From Adlercreutzia agrestimuris (GTDB taxonomy: Bacteria > Actinomycetota > Coriobacteriia > Coriobacteriales > Eggerthellaceae): a stretch of 64,000 bases of DNA. The number at the start of each line of letters is the position of its first letter. Position 1 is the stretch's first letter. The notes beneath the pieces were generated by a model. That model had not been told where the DNA came from. It saw only the letters and a list, made by a program, of their open reading frames with translations, and searched no databases. Where the stretch lies: positions 1-64,000 of the forward strand of contig NZ_CALPCX010000004.1 of the NCBI RefSeq assembly GCF_943193125.1, in the 5' to 3' direction. The position numbers and the translations under genes were made by a program. Of this stretch, positions 37,082-47,227 are shown in pieces.

Positions 37082-38942
37082 CTATGCGATGACATAGGTT
37101 GCAGCATTAGTGCCTGCGTTGCGTCCAAAGGTCATGCAGTCAGCAATAGCATTGCCACCGAGACGATTTGAACCGTGGATGCCACCGGTAACTTCGCCAG
37201 CTGCATAGAGACCTGGAATGGGGTTGCCGTCAGCGTCGCATGCTTCAGACTCAACGTTGACCTTGATGCCACCCATGGTGTGGTGTACGGTCGGAACCTT
37301 GCGGCATGCATACCAAGGACCTTCAGTCATGGCTGCATCGGCGGTATTGTTGGCTTCAAAACCAAATTCGTCTTCAGCTCCGCCAACCACTTCATTGTAG
37401 GCATCAATGGAAGCTTGCAAGTTAGCAGCGTCAACGCCCATGACGTCAGCTACTTCTTCAACGGTTTCGCCGGTAACGATATGGCCGAGGGCTAACATGT
37501 TATTGATGGTTGCGCCATTGGCATCGGGCTCATCGGGGTCAGGGTAACGCAGGGTGTTAACAACAACCCAGTATGTACCATCGGGCTGAGCGAAAATTGC
37601 CTTGCACAATGCGTCACGCTCGGCACCTTCGTTTACGAAACGCTTGCCATCAGTGTTAACGAAAATACGATTACGTCCAGAGGTACGGATGTCTTCCATA
37701 AGACCGGTGCCCGGAGTGCCACAGGGGTGAAGCTGGATGTCAGACAGACCAATCAGCTCTGCGCCCGCACCTTCAGCTAGTGCCAAGCCTTCGCCTTGTG
37801 CGCATGGCTTGATATTGGTGCAGCCAATGGAGTCGTCCAAGGTAACTTCTTTCCAAACGCCATCGTTAACGCTTTGACGATATTCGACATTAGCACCAAA
37901 ACCACCTGTTGCAATAATGACGGCGCCAGCGTTGACCGTAACTTCTTTTTCGCCCTTATAGAGAGCCTTCACGCCAACTACTGCTCCGCTTTCGTGGGTG
38001 ATAAGCTCAGTTGCTTGCATATCATTGAGCAGCATGATCTTGTCGGCATTGTCTTCAATGAACTGCTGGAACGAACGGATGTAGGTATTACCAGATGGAG
38101 TAGCAGGATAGTGGCTACGCTGTCCCAATGAACCAGTTGCAGAACCAATTTCGTCCTTGAATTCTACGCCGAGTGATTCAAGCCAGTGAACCGAATCAAG
38201 TGCGTTGTCGGTGAGATAATGCACCAGCTCAGGTGTGCCTTGCTCGTGTCCGCCCTTGATGGTGGTGTCATAGAATGTCTCAATTGAGTCATCAATGCCT
38301 TGAGGCTCCTGGCGCTCAGGATCAACAGCATTTAAAGCGCCTTCTGATACGTTAGTAGAACCACCGGTGATGCCGCATTTTTCAAGTACAATTACGCTTG
38401 CACCCGCTTGAACAGCTGCAATAGCTGATGCCAAACCAGCACCGCCGCCGCCAACAACGCAAACATCGGTGTCATAGGTATCTTTGATGTCAGCTTCTGC
38501 GGGAGCGTCTGCTTCTTGCAGGGCGGCGAGAGCACCCGCTTGGTCAGCGCAATCTTGCAGACCTTCAGTAAAGCTCATGGAAGAGAGTGTTGCGCCAGTA
38601 ATAGCATCAACATTGAGCGTTTGATATTCCATGGCTTGGTCGGTAAGGGTTTGCAAAGCATCATAGCCAACACCGAAAGACTCTTGATTGCTTGCCGTGT
38701 CTATAGCTGTGATGGCGTTGTCGCTAAACGTTACCGTCATGGTGTAGGGTGCATTGTGACCGTTGACTTCTGCGGTATAGGTACCCGGGATCCATGCTTG
38801 TGCTACCTCTTCAGTTGCGGTATGAGGCGCACAGCCAGCCAGGCCGAAGAGTCCAAGAGACGCCCCCCATGACAGCTGCACCTTGGCAGAAATTACGACG
38901 AGTAAGGTGATGCAGATTATAAGTTGATGTTGCGCGTGCCAT
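37082..38942 (-). CDS. Tat-exported FMN/FAD fumarate-reductase-like flavoprotein, signal peptide out of frame
   Basis: The body (37082 to about 38860, some 590 residues) is open. It has an FMN-binding domain with the flavinylation motif DAITGATLSS, then FAD-binding VCVVGGGGAGLASAIAAVQAG and the fumarate/urocanate-reductase C-terminus MGGIKVN and GLYAAGEVTGGIHGSNRLGG. The only good start is ATG 38942 with AAGGAGG before it. It encodes MARATSTYNLHHLTRRNFC, a Tat motif, but in the -1 frame. Frames change at a G6 run (Cs at 38863-38868); with five Gs the protein would read on into GASLGLFGLAGCAP with a lipobox. So the gene is phase-off, mutated, or mis-sequenced. It reduces an enoate such as fumarate outside the membrane, by family. 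Confidence 0.88.
38863..38868 (-). repeat. G6 homopolymer in the Tat signal coding region
   Basis: Six Gs on the coding (minus) strand sit exactly where the start-codon frame and the main reading frame diverge. Removal of one G restores a single frame with a complete Tat lipoprotein signal. This is the site of the apparent frameshift. Confidence 0.85.
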
Positions 38943-39539
38943 GATTGCCTCCTTAGGACTGGTACGTCTTTAGCTCTTCTAGCTCCATTGAATGATTGCT
39001 ACTTAAAGCGGTCATCATTACGATGAATTCATAGTAGTCTCTTCGTAATGGCACAGAATTGACATTGGGCATTCGTAAACGTTGTGTGTGTTTGTTGTAT
39101 GGAGTTTGAAAATCTGATGTTACGTAGCCGACAAAAATTAGCTAGCAAAATAGATAACTTTTTGCATAAAAATGAAAGATTGATGACAAAATATTGCGAA
39201 CTATGAGAGAACCGTGGAGGCAAAGAAACGGGGCGGTTACGCCAAAAGGGCTGTTCGCAAGGCAAAAAGTTTTTGATTAATACTGTTTTTCTTTAAGGTC
39301 AATCCGACCGGAGCGTGCATCACGCTTTTGGGTTGCCATAAGATGTTCAAGCTCTTTGCGTGAGTGAATCCCTCTTTACGTGGTTTGCGCTTATGCGCTT
39401 GATAAACATTGTGGAAGGGAGCAAGAAAAAAGAACATCCCCCGCAGCGGCTGGATTTGAAGCTTTTTCGCCTCACCCGTGACGGGGGATGTTTTGAACTG
39501 GTGTTTTAATGATGCAACACTAATATTGTGTGTTGTTAT
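38943..39539. other. 597-base gap with promoter DNA and a possible gene remnant
   Basis: No intact gene is seen. The part near 38950-39200 is AT-rich and should hold the promoter of the minus-strand flavoprotein gene. At 39283-39370 on the minus strand, a frame ending in TAA reads KELEHLMATQKRDARSGR with host-like codons. It lacks a start, and a neighbouring frame just upstream reads QAHKRKPRKEGF, so it may be a decayed gene. An ettA terminator occupies 39424-39492. Confidence 0.4.
39424..39492 (-). terminator. Terminator of ettA
   Basis: AACATCCCCCG (39433-39443) pairs exactly with CGGGGGATGTT (39482-39492). On the minus strand the stem is followed by TCTTTTTTCTT. The loop is long (38 bases), but the 11-bp GC-rich stem and T run are convincing. 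It begins 48 bases past the ettA stop. Confidence 0.8.
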
Positions 39540-41219
39540 TTAGTCGCGCGTGAGCTTTCTATGCACGCGATGCGGCTTAGCCGCTTCAGGTCCTAAGCGC
39601 TCAATACGGTTTTTCTGGTAGTCGTCAAAGTTGCCTTCAAACCAATACCACTGCCCGGGGTTTTCGTCAGTGCCCTCCCACGCAAGAATATGGGTGGCTA
39701 CGCGGTCAAGGAAGAAGCGGTCGTGGCTGGTAATAACCGAACATCCCGGGAAACCAAGAAGCGCTTCTTCTAGGCTAGAAAGCGTTTCCACATCAAGGTC
39801 GTTGGTGGGCTCGTCTAAGAGCAAAACGTTTCCGCCTTGTTTAAGCGTGAGCGCTAAGTTCAAACGATTGCGCTCGCCACCAGAAAGAACACCTGCGGGT
39901 TTTTGCTGATCGGATCCTTTAAAGCCGAAGCTTGCAACGTAGGCGCGGCTGGGAATCTCAGTTTCACCAACCATCATATAATCAAGGCCATCAGATACTA
40001 CTTCCCACAGCGTTTTGTCGGGATCAAGGCCTTCGCGGTTTTGATCTACGTAAGACAGCTTGACTGTTTCACCTAAGGTAAGCGTGCCTGAGGTTGGCTC
40101 TTCTTGGCCGACAATCATTTTAAAGAGGGTTGATTTGCCCACGCCGTTTGGTCCAATAACGCCCACAATACCGCCTTGCGGTAAGCTAAACGAGAGATCG
40201 TCAATAAGAACGCGGTCTCCAAAAGACTTATTAAGATGTTCAACCTCAAGAACTTTTGCGCCCAGTCGGGGTCCAACGGGAATTTGAATATCGGAAAAGT
40301 CTAACTTTTGAGCGTTACGAGCTTCGGCGGCCATCTGATCAAAGCGTTCAAGACGAGCTTTTGATTTTGCTTGGCGCGCTTTTGGAGAAGAGCGTACCCA
40401 TTCAAGTTCGCGAGACATGCGCTTTGCCAACTTAGCCTGTTGCTGTCCTTGGGCTGCAATACGCGCCGCCTTGGTTTCAAGATAGGTTGAGTAGTTGCCT
40501 TTGTAGGGGAAGAGCTGACCGCGATCAACCTCACAAATCCATTCTGCCACATTGTCCAAGAAGTAACGATCGTGGGTAACAGCAAGTACGGCACCAGGGT
40601 AGCGCTGCAAGAATTGCTCCAACCAAAGCACTGATTCGGCATCTAAATGGTTGGTGGGTTCGTCAAGTAACAAAAGATCAGGTGCTTCAAGGAGCAAGCG
40701 GCACAATGCTACACGCCTGCGTTCGCCACCGGACAATACATTGACAGGCATATCGGGATCAGGGCATTGGAGCGCATCCATTGCTTGGGAAAGTTGGCTA
40801 TCTAAATCCCAGCCGTTTGCTGCGTCAATTTCATCTTGGAGCTTGCCCATCTCATCCATAAGCGCATCAAAATCTGCATCAGGGTCAGCCATCTCAGCGC
40901 TTACTTGGTTAAAACGATCAATTTTGGCAAGCACATCGGCAAATGCCATCTGTACGTTTTCAAGCACCGTTTTATCTTCGTCGAGTGGGGGCTCTTGTTC
41001 TAAGATGCCGACGCTGTAACCGGGGGTAAGGCGAGCTTCGCCATTGGTGACTTCCTCTTGCCCTGCCATAAGTTTGAGTAAGGTTGATTTACCCATGCCG
41101 TTTGGACCAACTACGCCGATTTTTGCGCCTGGGTAAAACGAAAGCGAAACATTATCAAGAATGACCTTATCGCCGTGCGCCTTGCGCGCCTTATACATTT
41201 GGTAGATGAATTCTGCCAT
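39540..41219 (-). CDS. ettA: Energy-dependent translational throttle protein EttA (ABC-F)
   Basis: 559 residues, the EttA length. Two ABC domains without membrane parts: Walker A GPNGMGKST and GPNGVGKST, signatures LSGGERRRVALC and LSGGERNRLNLA, and Walker B LLLDEPTNHLD and LLLDEPTNDLD. The interdomain linker (about 245-310) is basic and helical. The opening MAEFIYQMYKARKAHGDKVILDNVSL is EttA-typical. It binds the ribosomal E site and gates the first elongation step by ADP:ATP ratio. Monocistronic, with its own terminator. Confidence 0.95.
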   Translation of the reverse strand: MAEFIYQMYKARKAHGDKVILDNVSLSFYPGAKIGVVGPNGMGKSTLLKLMAGQEEVTNGEARLTPGYSVGILEQEPPLDEDKTVLENVQMAFADVLAKIDRFNQVSAEMADPDADFDALMDEMGKLQDEIDAANGWDLDSQLSQAMDALQCPDPDMPVNVLSGGERRRVALCRLLLEAPDLLLLDEPTNHLDAESVLWLEQFLQRYPGAVLAVTHDRYFLDNVAEWICEVDRGQLFPYKGNYSTYLETKAARIAAQGQQQAKLAKRMSRELEWVRSSPKARQAKSKARLERFDQMAAEARNAQKLDFSDIQIPVGPRLGAKVLEVEHLNKSFGDRVLIDDLSFSLPQGGIVGVIGPNGVGKSTLFKMIVGQEEPTSGTLTLGETVKLSYVDQNREGLDPDKTLWEVVSDGLDYMMVGETEIPSRAYVASFGFKGSDQQKPAGVLSGGERNRLNLALTLKQGGNVLLLDEPTNDLDVETLSSLEEALLGFPGCSVITSHDRFFLDRVATHILAWEGTDENPGQWYWFEGNFDDYQKNRIERLGPEAAKPHRVHRKLTRD

Positions 41220-41310
41220 CAGGTGTTCTCCTTGGTTTTCCTTCTTAAACGGCCTTTAGTATACACTTCCTGCTCTGTGTTTTAGGCGTGCAAAAAGAAG
41301 GCGAACATAC

Positions 41311-41349
41311 AAGAGTCGCAAGGTGCAATGAATGTACCTTGCGACTCTT
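41311..41349 (-). terminator. Inverted repeat after the sortase-like gene
   Basis: AAGAGTCGCAAGGT (41311-41324) pairs perfectly with ACCTTGCGACTCTT (41336-41349), loop 11 bases. It lies 23 bases beyond the stop of the sortase-like gene. The T tract on the minus side is poor, so it may act with a factor or as an mRNA 3' end stabiliser. Confidence 0.55.
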
Positions 41350-41372
41350 AACAGGAAGAGACGTTGAGGTTG

Positions 41373-42230
41373 TTACTGGCAAACAACGATACGATAGTTG
41401 GCGTTATCACCGCAGCAGGTCTGCAAGATGATGGACTCACCATAACCAGTAACACGACCAGAGATATCTTCAAAATAGGATGTGTCAGGGACGGTGAAGG
41501 TGTCAACTGCATAATAGGTGCGCTCGTTGCCATTTGAATCGCAGACGGTAACAGGGGATCCTATTCCAAGACCCATGACGCATGAGAATGAGCCAGGATT
41601 ATGTCCAATGAAGTAACCCCAGGTGCCATCAGTGGTGCTATCTGAGCCCATCCATAAGCCACCGCCGCTTGCAGGAGCGCTTGAACTCATGTATGAACCG
41701 CCATAGGTAACAATGGTGCCTGCAATGTTTAGGGTTCCGGGTGCAAGACCGCTTGAAGAGGTGTCTATAGAATCGTTTTGAGCCTGGGGCTCGTATACCT
41801 CAACTTCAGCTTGAGGTTCAGGGGCTGCTGCCTCTTCTTGTGCAGGAGCTACATAGGTAGAAGCAGAATATTGATAGGGTTGCTCTTCAGAAGTAACAGG
41901 CTGCGCTTCTTCACTGGGGGAAGTGGCTTCAGCCTGCTCTTCTGCGACTTTTTCAGTAAGCGATGCGTGCCCTTCAGCAGCTTGCTGGTCTTGTATTTCT
42001 TCAACATCGGCGCTTGCGTTTTCAAGAGTAGTGGTGAGACTCTCTTCGTTAGCAGGGGGTGTTTCGTCAAAAGCGGCCTCAGTTATATCGCTTTCAGCAA
42101 ATGGTGCAACTTCATCTGCGTTAGCCACGCTTGGATTTTGGATGGCGAAGGCAATGCCGCCAATTCCTAAAACAACACAGACTGACGCAATAACAATGGT
42201 TGAGACCTTCTGTGTTTTCTCGCTCTTCAT
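41373..42230 (-). CDS. Secreted or anchored protein with a sortase-like C-terminal domain
   Basis: 285 residues. An N-terminal membrane anchor (STIVIASVCVVLGIGGIAFA, about 9-28) is followed by a long acidic low-complexity linker rich in Glu, Ala and Gln (about 30-150), then a beta-rich domain. That domain has the three sortase landmarks in order: His in YFIGHNPGS, Cys in IILQTCCGD, Arg in NYRIVVCQ at the very end. This suggests a sortase-fold transpeptidase or relative; family class is uncertain and the linker is unusual. AAAGGAG precedes ATG 42230. No obvious sorting substrate is adjacent. Confidence 0.65.
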   Translation of the reverse strand: MKSEKTQKVSTIVIASVCVVLGIGGIAFAIQNPSVANADEVAPFAESDITEAAFDETPPANEESLTTTLENASADVEEIQDQQAAEGHASLTEKVAEEQAEATSPSEEAQPVTSEEQPYQYSASTYVAPAQEEAAAPEPQAEVEVYEPQAQNDSIDTSSSGLAPGTLNIAGTIVTYGGSYMSSSAPASGGGLWMGSDSTTDGTWGYFIGHNPGSFSCVMGLGIGSPVTVCDSNGNERTYYAVDTFTVPDTSYFEDISGRVTGYGESIILQTCCGDNANYRIVVCQ

Positions 42231-42548
42231 GGCAACTCCTTTCCTGAATTGCCACCACCTAGGTGGATCTGTGCGGTGATGGATTGTCACGCCATGCCTG
42301 CGGGGCTTACAGCCTTGGATGAGGGTTGTTTTATGCCCTTAGTGTTCTGGTTGTATAATAGGAAACAACTTATAAAATATGTATCTGATCAGGGTTTTGT
42401 ATGATTGCTGTGGTCAGGGTTTAACGAAACTGCAAAAAAAGGCTGTCACCTGAATAGTCTTTGTTATTTTCGCCATCGTGCTGTTATCGTGCTGATAAAA
42501 ACCGTTGCAGAAAACGAACCCATGAGTGCTGAGAGTGTGCTGTTTGTT
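42231..42548. other. 318-base gap between the sortase-like and HerA-like genes
   Basis: Both flanking genes run on the minus strand. The stretch 42340-42400 is AT-rich and contains a TATAAT at 42354 on the plus strand, where no gene follows. I see no coding frame, hairpin of note or repeat. It presumably holds the promoter for the sortase-like gene and the 3' end of the HerA-like transcript. Confidence 0.5.
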
Positions 42549-43988
42549 TTAGCGGCGAAGGCTTCCAAAGAGACCGCGCAAGAGTTGCTTTCCTGCTTCG
42601 CGACCAATTTTTCCTACTGCTGATTGCAAAGCTTTGGCTGCGCGTTCTTGTTCTTTTGCTAATGCTTCACGTTCTTGCGCCAATGCGTCGGCTTCTTGCG
42701 CTTGAGCATCTTGCGCTAAAAGCAGTTCATATGCGCTTTCGCGATCAATCGCTTGACCGTATTTGTCTTTGAGATCAATTTCTTCATTCAGAACTGCTTC
42801 AAGTGTGGTGTCATCAGCTTTCCCCATTTGGCATTGAGGAGCAATGACCATTGCGCGCTCAACAATACTTGGCTGCCCTTCCTCATTGAGAAATGAAATG
42901 AGCGCTTCGCCTGTGCCAAGCTCTTGAAGCGCAGCCTGCGCATCAAGCTGGGGATTTTCTCGGAATGCGGCGGCCGCAGCCTTAATGGTTTTTTGCTCAG
43001 CAGGTGTATAGGCACGCAGTCCATGTTGTACGCGATTGGAAAGTTGCGCAAGCACTTCGTCAGGGATATCAGAGGGAGATTGCGTAATGAAATAAAGTCC
43101 TACGCCTTTTGAGCGAATTAGTTTGACGACTTGAATTATCTTGTTTTGCAATTCGGCGGGCATGTCGTTAAAAAGGAGATGTGCTTCGTCGAAAAAGAAG
43201 ACAAACTTCGGCTTTTCTAGATCTCCTGCTTCGGGCAAACTTTCGTACAATTCAGAGAGCATCCAGAGCAAAAACATGGCATAAATCTGCGGACTCTGGA
43301 TAAGTTGGGTGGCATTTAAGATGTTAACAAAACCATGTCCGTCCTCGTCACAGGCAAACCAGTCTTGCAAATCAAGTGACGGTTCGCCAAAAAAGAGTTC
43401 GCCTCCTTCATCTTCAAGTGAGAGCAAAGCTCGCAAAATGGCACCAACGGATTGTGAGGAAACACGCCCATAACTTCCTTGAAGCTCTTTTGCATGCTCG
43501 TCAACGTAGTTGAGCATCGCGCGTAAGTCTTTTAAGTCAATAAGAAGAAGCTGCTGGTCATCAGCAACATGAAAGACAATATCAAGCACGCCGGTCTGCA
43601 CATCAGTCAAATTGAGCATGCGCGAGAGCAGCTCAGGACCTAAATCGGAGACCGTGATGCGCACGGAGATGCCTGCATTGCCAAGCATATCCCATATGCG
43701 CACAGGACACGCTTGTGGAACCCAGCTATCAGCACCCAGCTTATTGAGACGTTCGCGTAATTTTTCGGTGTCGTCTCCTGCTTGTGCCATGCCGCTGACA
43801 TCTCCTTTGACATCTGCCACAAACACAGGTACTCCGGCTTGTGAAAATCCTTGCGCAATGGTCTTGAGCGTAACCGTTTTACCTGTGCCCGATGCGCCAG
43901 CGATAAGTCCATGGCGATTGGCTTGATTAAGCAACAGATAGGTGGGGTTTTCGCCTTGAGCAACCCAGATAGCATTGTCGTGAAGCAT
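42549..43988 (-). CDS. HerA-like ATPase of the DUF853/YjgR family
   Basis: 479 residues. P-loop ATPase of the HerA/FtsK class: Walker [13 protein letters not shown] (about 32-43), Walker [13 protein letters not shown] (about 263-274), [10 protein letters not shown] sensor region. The family opening [31 protein letters not shown] fits YjgR. A charged coiled coil of Glu, Ala and Gln (about 425-465) is followed by a Gly-rich tail. Function is unknown; a DNA or nucleoprotein motor is the usual guess. Single gene, divergent from the HIT gene. Confidence 0.9.
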   Translation of the reverse strand: MLHDNAIWVAQGENPTYLLLNQANRHGLIAGASGTGKTVTLKTIAQGFSQAGVPVFVADVKGDVSGMAQAGDDTEKLRERLNKLGADSWVPQACPVRIWDMLGNAGISVRITVSDLGPELLSRMLNLTDVQTGVLDIVFHVADDQQLLLIDLKDLRAMLNYVDEHAKELQGSYGRVSSQSVGAILRALLSLEDEGGELFFGEPSLDLQDWFACDEDGHGFVNILNATQLIQSPQIYAMFLLWMLSELYESLPEAGDLEKPKFVFFFDEAHLLFNDMPAELQNKIIQVVKLIRSKGVGLYFITQSPSDIPDEVLAQLSNRVQHGLRAYTPAEQKTIKAAAAAFRENPQLDAQAALQELGTGEALISFLNEEGQPSIVERAMVIAPQCQMGKADDTTLEAVLNEEIDLKDKYGQAIDRESAYELLLAQDAQAQEADALAQEREALAKEQERAAKALQSAVGKIGREAGKQLLRGLFGSLRR

Positions 43989-44244
43989 GATGTGGCCTCA
44001 ATTCTGTAGCGTGAAGCGTTTTGTGCGCATATTCAAACTAAGCGAGTAGCGGGTTTGATCTGCTTTATTGTAGGAAGCCAAGAGATTGGAGCTGAAGTGG
44101 CTGGCTTATTGCTTGCCAAGGTGTTGCAAAAGCGATGACGGTTGTTTGCTTTCGTGTGACAGCTGGTTTGTGTTTGTGCGAAACGCCTATGAAATGCGTT
44201 AAGATGAAACACGGGAAATCACGTGAGTTTGAAAGGACTTTAAT

Positions 44245-44613
44245 ATGAGTGATTGCTTGTTTTGCAGAATTGTTGAGGGCGAAATTCCCTCTCAAAAAGT
44301 ATACGAAGATGATCTGTGTTATGCCTTTGATGATATTGAGCCCGAGGCACCTGTGCACACGCTGATTGTACCCAAGCAGCATTTTGATAATTTGGCCGAT
44401 GATGTGCCTGCTGACCTATTAGGTCATTTGCTGGCGGTAGTACCTCAGGTGGCAAAAATTAAAGGCGTGGATGAATCGGGGTATCGCACTGTAATCAATA
44501 CTGGCCCCGACTCAGCGGCAACAGTTGCTCACTTGCATGTGCATATCTTAGGCGGCACGAAGATGGGTCGCTTTACCTTTGAGAATTCTCAGCGAATTGA
44601 GGGTAACGAATAA
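44245..44613 (+). CDS. HIT-family nucleotide hydrolase (HinT-like)
   Basis: 122 residues. It opens CLFCRIVEGEIPSQKVYEDD and ends with the histidine triad HLHVHILGG (about residues 98-106). HinT enzymes hydrolyse purine nucleotide phosphoramidates such as AMP-lysine. The two N-terminal Cys (CLFC) are common and may bind zinc with a His. GAAAGGA precedes the start. A helicase gene starts 1 base after its stop. Confidence 0.94.
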   Translation: MSDCLFCRIVEGEIPSQKVYEDDLCYAFDDIEPEAPVHTLIVPKQHFDNLADDVPADLLGHLLAVVPQVAKIKGVDESGYRTVINTGPDSAATVAHLHVHILGGTKMGRFTFENSQRIEGNE

Positions 44614-44614
44614 T

Positions 44615-47227
44615 ATGACCCATGACGCTTCACCCGAAAATGCACCTGACGAGGTTGTTTTAGACGCCACGCCACTTGATCCTTTTGAGCCAGGATCGCT
44701 TGGCTGGCGTCTTCCATGGGCAGAAACAGGCGAGGGAGATTTACTCAGCCCTACTGAGGCTTTGGAAACCTTTTTAGAATGGGTGGAAGATCGCGGTATT
44801 ACTCCTTGGCCGCATCAAGAAGATGCGCTTATGGATTTGGCGGTGGGTGATAGCGTCATTTTGGGCACGCCAACCGGATCAGGAAAGTCGCTTGTTGCAC
44901 AAGGTATGTGTTTCATGGCGCTGGCAACAGGTAAGCGTGCTTACTACACCGCGCCCATCAAAGCGCTGGTGAGCGAAAAGTTTTTTGACATGGTAGATGT
45001 GCTTGGTCGCGAAAACGTGGGTATGATTACCGGCGATAGCGCTATCAACACCGATGCTCCTATCATCTGTTGTACGGCTGAGATCTTGGCTATTGATGCT
45101 TTGCGGCAAGGACCAGATAGTGACATTACATGCGTCATCATGGACGAGTTTCACTTCTATAGTGATCCTGACCGTGGTTGGGCGTGGCAGGTGCCGCTTT
45201 TAACACTTGAGCATGCGCAATTTTTGCTCATGAGCGCCACGCTGGGCGACATGACTTTTATTGCCTCTGATCTTGAGGCGCGCACGGGGCGTGCCGTTGA
45301 TTTGGTAGTGGATGCTCCGCGTCCAGTGCCTTTGTCATATGAGTATTCGCTAACTCCTCTTGAGGGGACGGTTGAGCTGGCGCTTCGCGAAGGTGAAGGT
45401 CCGCTTTATATTGTGCACTTTGCCCAGGATGCAGCACTTGCGTCAGCGCAGAGCTTGGCAAGCTATGGCGTTGCTACTAAAGAACAGCGCGAAGCCATAA
45501 AGCAGGCCATCAAGGGTACTCGTTTTACTACTGCTTTTGGCAAAATCTTGCAGCGTCTGCTTCTTGCCGGCGTTGGCGTGCATCATGCAGGCATGCTGCC
45601 GCGCTATCGCCTTCTTGTGGAAAAGCTGGCACAAACGGGGCTGCTGCCTGTCATTTGCGGAACGGATACGCTGGGAGTTGGCATCAATGTACCCATTCAT
45701 ACGGTGGTACTCACGCAGCTGACTAAGTTTGACGGCACAAAGATGCGCCGCCTGCGCGTACGTGAATTTCATCAAATTGCTGGACGAGCAGGAAGAAGCG
45801 GTTTTGACACCGAAGGTAAGGTTATTGCGCTTGCACCTGAACACGAGATAGAAAATGCCAAAGCGTTGGCGAAGGCGGGTGACGACCCGAAAAAAGTGCG
45901 CAAGATTCGCAAGAAGCGACCACCTGAGGGCTTTGTGACCTGGGACGAAAAGACATTTAAACGATTGATTGAAAGCGAACCAGAAAAGCTCACGCCGCGC
46001 ACGCGTATCACGCATGCGATGGTGTTGTCGGTGGTATCTCGTGGAGGAGATGCGTGGCAAAACGTTTTAGACCTTATTGATGCTTCTGCGCAAACCGATG
46101 AGCAGAAGGCGCGCTTGCGTGCGCATGCTGCAGAGATCTTCGACATCTTGCTTGATGGCGGCGTGGTAATACGAGACGAGGACGAAGCGGGTAAAGCAAG
46201 CTATGCGCTTACCGTAGAGCTTCCGGAAGACTTTGCGCTTGATCAGCCGCTTTCGCCATTTTTGCTGGCGGCACTTGAGTTGTTTGATCCCGAAGATGAA
46301 ACCTATGCCTACGATGTGATTTCTGCAGCGGAGGCCACGCTTGAGAATCCGCGGCAGGTGTTGCGTGCTCAAGAGCGTCAGGCAAAAGATGCAGCTATGG
46401 CGGCAATGAAGGCTGATGGCGTGCCCTATGAGGAGCGTATTGAGCGTCTGGAGGAAGTGACTTATCCGCGTCCGCTTGAAGACTTGCTCAATGCAGCATT
46501 TGCTCACTATTGCGAAGCGGTGCCATGGGCGCGTGATTATGAGCTGGAACCGAAGAGTGTGTTGCGCGATATGCTTGAGTGTGCAGCTGACTTTAAGACC
46601 TATATCAACAAGTATGGTATTGCTCGTTCGGAGGGCACTTTTTTGCGCTATCTGTCTGATATCTATCGCGTGTTAGACAAGACCATACCGCTTGAAAAGC
46701 GCACTGATCAGCTCTGGGACATTATTGAGTGGCTGCGGCTTGTTATTCGCACAACTGATTCAAGCTTGGTTGACGAGTGGGCAGGACTGGGTATGTCGCC
46801 TGAGCAAGAGGTTGGTGGCTTTGAAGCGGAGTTGGCGGTGGTGAAAGACCGTCGTGCTTTAACGCTTTTGGTTCGCAATGCCCTCTTTACGCGCGTGCGC
46901 TTAATTGCGCAAGACAAGCCAGAAGAGCTAGGCGAGTTGGATGCCGAGTGGGATTTCGGCGTGCGTGCATGGACTGAGGCGCTGGATGCTTTTTACGATG
47001 CGCATGAAGATGTATCACTTGACGCCGACGCGCGGAGTGCTGCCTATTTTATTGTTGATGAGTCTGACGAAGTACGCGATCATGTATGGCATGTTCGCCA
47101 GATTATTCACGACAGCGACGAAGATCATGACTTTAGCATTGCAGCCGATGTGGACTTAGATGCATCGCAAGATCGGGGTGAAGCGGTATTTCGCCACTAT
47201 CGTGCAGGTTTTATCGAAGAGATTTAA
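44615..47227 (+). CDS. Ski2-like DEAD-box helicase (DUF3516 type)
   Basis: 870 residues. Helicase motifs are clear: I GTPTGSGKS, II DEFHFYSD, III SATLGD, then GTDTLGVGINVP and motif VI QIAGRAGRSG. This is the Ski2/Mtr4-like superfamily 2 group. The C-terminal half (about 430-870), helical and acidic, corresponds to DUF3516. Probably an RNA helicase in RNA turnover, but the substrate is not known. The ATG at 44615, one base past the HIT stop, is chosen over an ATG at 44579 that overlaps it. Its stop overlaps the stop of the convergent helD gene at 47224-47227. Confidence 0.9.
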   Translation: MTHDASPENAPDEVVLDATPLDPFEPGSLGWRLPWAETGEGDLLSPTEALETFLEWVEDRGITPWPHQEDALMDLAVGDSVILGTPTGSGKSLVAQGMCFMALATGKRAYYTAPIKALVSEKFFDMVDVLGRENVGMITGDSAINTDAPIICCTAEILAIDALRQGPDSDITCVIMDEFHFYSDPDRGWAWQVPLLTLEHAQFLLMSATLGDMTFIASDLEARTGRAVDLVVDAPRPVPLSYEYSLTPLEGTVELALREGEGPLYIVHFAQDAALASAQSLASYGVATKEQREAIKQAIKGTRFTTAFGKILQRLLLAGVGVHHAGMLPRYRLLVEKLAQTGLLPVICGTDTLGVGINVPIHTVVLTQLTKFDGTKMRRLRVREFHQIAGRAGRSGFDTEGKVIALAPEHEIENAKALAKAGDDPKKVRKIRKKRPPEGFVTWDEKTFKRLIESEPEKLTPRTRITHAMVLSVVSRGGDAWQNVLDLIDASAQTDEQKARLRAHAAEIFDILLDGGVVIRDEDEAGKASYALTVELPEDFALDQPLSPFLLAALELFDPEDETYAYDVISAAEATLENPRQVLRAQERQAKDAAMAAMKADGVPYEERIERLEEVTYPRPLEDLLNAAFAHYCEAVPWARDYELEPKSVLRDMLECAADFKTYINKYGIARSEGTFLRYLSDIYRVLDKTIPLEKRTDQLWDIIEWLRLVIRTTDSSLVDEWAGLGMSPEQEVGGFEAELAVVKDRRALTLLVRNALFTRVRLIAQDKPEELGELDAEWDFGVRAWTEALDAFYDAHEDVSLDADARSAAYFIVDESDEVRDHVWHVRQIIHDSDEDHDFSIAADVDLDASQDRGEAVFRHYRAGFIEEI

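Noticed and set aside
44030..44125. A short plus-strand frame ending in LLAKVLQKR before the HIT gene
   Set aside because: It starts only at a TTG without a Shine-Dalgarno, yields about 23 residues, and has no support beyond an open frame.
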